DNA of 64,000 bases from positions 3,720,001 to 3,784,000 of the forward strand of contig OY781436.1 of NCBI GenBank assembly GCA_963676875.1, in the 5' to 3' direction. Numbering within the stretch: the stretch's first letter is position 1; each line of letters opens with the position of its first letter. The notes under the pieces were generated by a model. The model was not told where the DNA came from, made no database searches, and worked only from the letters and a program-made list of their open reading frames with translations. Both the position numbers and the translations under genes were made by a program. This DNA is from UBA6244 sp963676875. Its GTDB lineage: Bacteria; Bacteroidota; Bacteroidia; Bacteroidales; F082. Below are positions 61,923 to 64,000 of the stretch, one piece after another.

Positions 61923-62116
61923 ATGTCGAATTGGGCGATCACACCAACTTCGGAATTCATAAATTGGTGTTCGCCATTTGGTGTTTTTACAATATGCTTG
62001 CTTTGGAAAATGGTCCATAAAAGAAATGGTTAACCATAATTGCTTTAGTCACTTAAGTTCATTTAAGTCACTCTTAAAACTCCTTACAACTTTGCTCAAA
62101 CAAGGGCGATAAAAAT

Positions 62117-62144
62117 AAGAGGCCGCTCATATGAGCGGCCTCTT
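62117..62144. terminator. Bidirectional terminator between prmC and the phosphate permease gene
   Basis: A perfect 14-bp palindrome AAGAGGCCGCTCAT with its complement, with T-rich sequence on both sides. It ends the minus-strand permease gene, 11 bases away, and could also end prmC, 195 bases away. Confidence 0.9.
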
Positions 62145-62154
62145 TTCAGCTCTA

Positions 62155-64000
62155 CTATTTATTAAGTGTTACGAAGTCGCGTTGTGATTTGTAAAGATTA
62201 AATCCCATCAAGGCCAAATGTTTGCTTTCGTTGAGGATGTTCAAAAACAGGATGCTGTTTTTAGTTCCTGAGGTTGCGCTTTTTATTCGGTTGATTTGAT
62301 TTTTATTACATTTCTCAATCAAGTGTTGATATTGATAAAGGATACTTTGTATTTCTTCCTGTTTAGTAAAATCACGTGCTTCGATGCTGGAAATGATCAG
62401 TGTTAAAAATTTAGTGAGAACAGTTTGTAGTTGTTTTAATTCGGCTATTTGTTCCGGATTGAAAGGTTTGTGGTTATTCTCGATATGCTCAATGGCCGGT
62501 CGGTTGATGTAGGTGATGGCGTGTAGCATTTCGCGCATGTAGTCGAGTACCTGTACAAAGTAATAGGCCGTATCCGTGGAATCTTTTTTCAGCTTATCCA
62601 CAATGACTGTAATGTGGTCTTTGAGGTATTTGGTTTTAGCCGTAGTGGCATCCAGATCGCGCTGAATTTTTCGGAGTAATTTGCGGTCTTCTTTCTCTAT
62701 TCCCTCAACGATTCCAGTAGTTGCCTGTGAAATCTTTTTCAGGTTTTTAATGACAGTTTTTACCGTTTTTTCACCGATGTTTTCGTCATTCATTTCCTGA
62801 ACCTCTTTGGTGTCGATTCCTGCGTTGGCTTCACTTTTCTTATGATAAGCATGCGATTTGTAGATCAGGTATAGCACCACGAGAACCATGGCGCCAATTC
62901 CCCATATCTGACCATAAAAAAAGATGTACACCACAATAAATGCCAAGGTGAATGCACTGATGGCCGTTAGAAACCAGCCACCAATAACGGTAACTACACC
63001 TGAAATTCTATAAACTGCACTTTCACGGTCCCAGGCTTTATCCGAAAGTGAGGTTCCCATGGCGACCATGAATGTGACATAGGTGGTTGAAAGAGGTAGT
63101 TTTAGTGATGTGCCGAGAGCTATAAGCACACTGGCAACAGTTAGGTTTACCGAAGCTCTAATCATGTCGAATGCCGGAGGATCACGATCAACTATCTTTT
63201 CTTTGACGGGTTCAAACTGCCTTTCAATGAAGTTAATAAAGCTGTTGGGCAGAACCCTCCGGATAGTGTTGTTGGCACTCATGGAGGATCTAACCACTGC
63301 TTTAGAAAACCAATTGGGCTTAAAACGCTCATCGCCTTCTTCCTGACGGCTCAGGTCGAGGGAGGTTTTGACCACGCTTTTGGCTTTCTTGGAGGTAAAC
63401 AGTGTTATCACCATAACAATTCCCGCCCCGATGAGAAACATGATGGGCGTGTGTACTTTTCCGGCCAAACTTGTCATCAGAAAATCGTTGGCCATCCCAC
63501 CTTCGGCTCCGTTAAATATTTGCCATGAGCTATAACCTGCCAAGGGAACGCCGATAAAATTCACCAGGTCGTTTCCGGCGAAAGCCATGGCAAGTGAAAA
63601 GGTGCCAACCAACACAATTACCTTGAGGACATCAAATTTAAAAAGGATATAAAGCAATTGTAACAAGATGGTCCAACCCACAAAACTTCCGAGCATGATC
63701 ATGGAGGCGTTATGTTGGAAATAGTCCACGGTTTCTTCCGACATAAATGATGCTCCTTTGGCTCCTTTGATCAGGATAAAATAAGTAAGTGCCGTAAAAG
63801 CAATTCCACCCCAGATGGCGCCAAAATATTTCATCCGTTTTTTATAGTTGAACGAAAAAGCAATACGTATAAGGTATTGTATTACAGCCCCCACTGAGAA
63901 GGCAATGACCACCGAAACAAGTATTCCGGAAATAATGGCCAATGCTTTGGAAGAGTTGATAAACTGACTTAGGTTGTTGATGTCTTCACTACTGATAATT
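62155..64000 (-). CDS. PiT-family inorganic phosphate transporter with PhoU-like C-terminal domain, truncated at window edge
   Basis: The frame stays open to the window edge, so the start lies outside; a TTG at 63942 is not the true start. The visible 614 residues have membrane helices with the PiT repeats SLAMAFAGNDLVNFIGVPLAG and SLKLPLSTTYVTFMVAMGTSL. A helical PhoU-like domain (about 410-600) with LKKISQATTGIVEGIEKED follows. It imports phosphate by proton or sodium symport. The PhoU-like tail in one chain is common in Bacteroidota. Confidence 0.9.
   Translation of the reverse strand, partial: IISSEDINNLSQFINSSKALAIISGILVSVVIAFSVGAVIQYLIRIAFSFNYKKRMKYFGAIWGGIAFTALTYFILIKGAKGASFMSEETVDYFQHNASMIMLGSFVGWTILLQLLYILFKFDVLKVIVLVGTFSLAMAFAGNDLVNFIGVPLAGYSSWQIFNGAEGGMANDFLMTSLAGKVHTPIMFLIGAGIVMVITLFTSKKAKSVVKTSLDLSRQEEGDERFKPNWFSKAVVRSSMSANNTIRRVLPNSFINFIERQFEPVKEKIVDRDPPAFDMIRASVNLTVASVLIALGTSLKLPLSTTYVTFMVAMGTSLSDKAWDRESAVYRISGVVTVIGGWFLTAISAFTLAFIVVYIFFYGQIWGIGAMVLVVLYLIYKSHAYHKKSEANAGIDTKEVQEMNDENIGEKTVKTVIKNLKKISQATTGIVEGIEKEDRKLLRKIQRDLDATTAKTKYLKDHITVIVDKLKKDSTDTAYYFVQVLDYMREMLHAITYINRPAIEHIENNHKPFNPEQIAELKQLQTVLTKFLTLIISSIEARDFTKQEEIQSILYQYQHLIEKCNKNQINRIKSATSGTKNSILFLNILNESKHLALMGFNLYKSQRDFVTLNK

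Overview
The window is a chromosomal segment from a member of the Bacteroidota. The evidence is Bacteroidota-type -7 boxes (TAnnTTTG) ahead of many genes, several secreted proteins with type IX secretion (T9SS) C-terminal sorting domains, a gliding-motility-type CHU_C tail, a GWxTD protein, a PID-CTERM-like small protein, a fused CcoNO oxidase subunit and an alternative complex III operon. The order cannot be fixed from sequence alone. A marine or sediment, facultatively aerobic, gliding-type lineage is a reasonable inference. No rRNA, tRNA or CRISPR array was seen.

Region 1 (1-15745, all on the minus strand) is a respiratory block. Reading in the direction of transcription, the six-gene alternative complex III operon actABCDEF (quinol to cytochrome c) comes first. 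After a terminator follow a UbiA-like membrane protein, a SlyD-type chaperone, a lipoprotein with a DUF3365 haem-binding domain, the copper P-type ATPase CcoI, CcoS, the CcoN-CcoO fusion, CcoQ and the first codons of CcoP. Together these encode a quinol - cytochrome c - cbb3 oxidase chain plus copper delivery and assembly factors. ActA carries an extra N-terminal class I cytochrome c domain.

Region 2 (16022-23636) holds a LemA/TPM-domain operon, a giant secreted protein with three LamG domains and a parallel beta-helix, and an unknown polytopic membrane protein. Region 3 (23640-33670) is accessory. It has two tandem paralogous regulators (periplasmic TPR, one membrane helix, cytoplasmic HTH) enclosed by an inverted repeat, then 1.76 kb without a gene, then a three-gene surface cassette (dockerin-like protein, T9SS protein, PID-CTERM-like protein). 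Region 4 (33670-35260) holds a short-repeat family around a GxxExxY pseudogene and a small secreted protein.

Region 5 (35351-43613) has a secreted S1/P1-type hydrolase and a GWxTD / acyltransferase / glycosyltransferase operon. It then has a 964-bp array of 185-bp units with its own terminal inverted repeats. A 2175-bp DDE-transposase insertion sequence has landed inside this array with a TTAA target duplication. Region 6 (43614-64000) has a decayed nucleotidyltransferase, a padR-pspC operon, a sugar kinase / cupin / beta-barrel operon, Tex, a set of secreted adhesin-like proteins, a pair of large hybrid histidine kinases, a THEP1-like NTPase, PrmC, and a phosphate permease that runs off the end.

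The points most worth a second look are the 185-bp element array and its IS insertion, the ACIII-cbb3 neighbourhood with the six-haem ActA, and the TPR-TM-HTH regulator pair beside the surface cassette.
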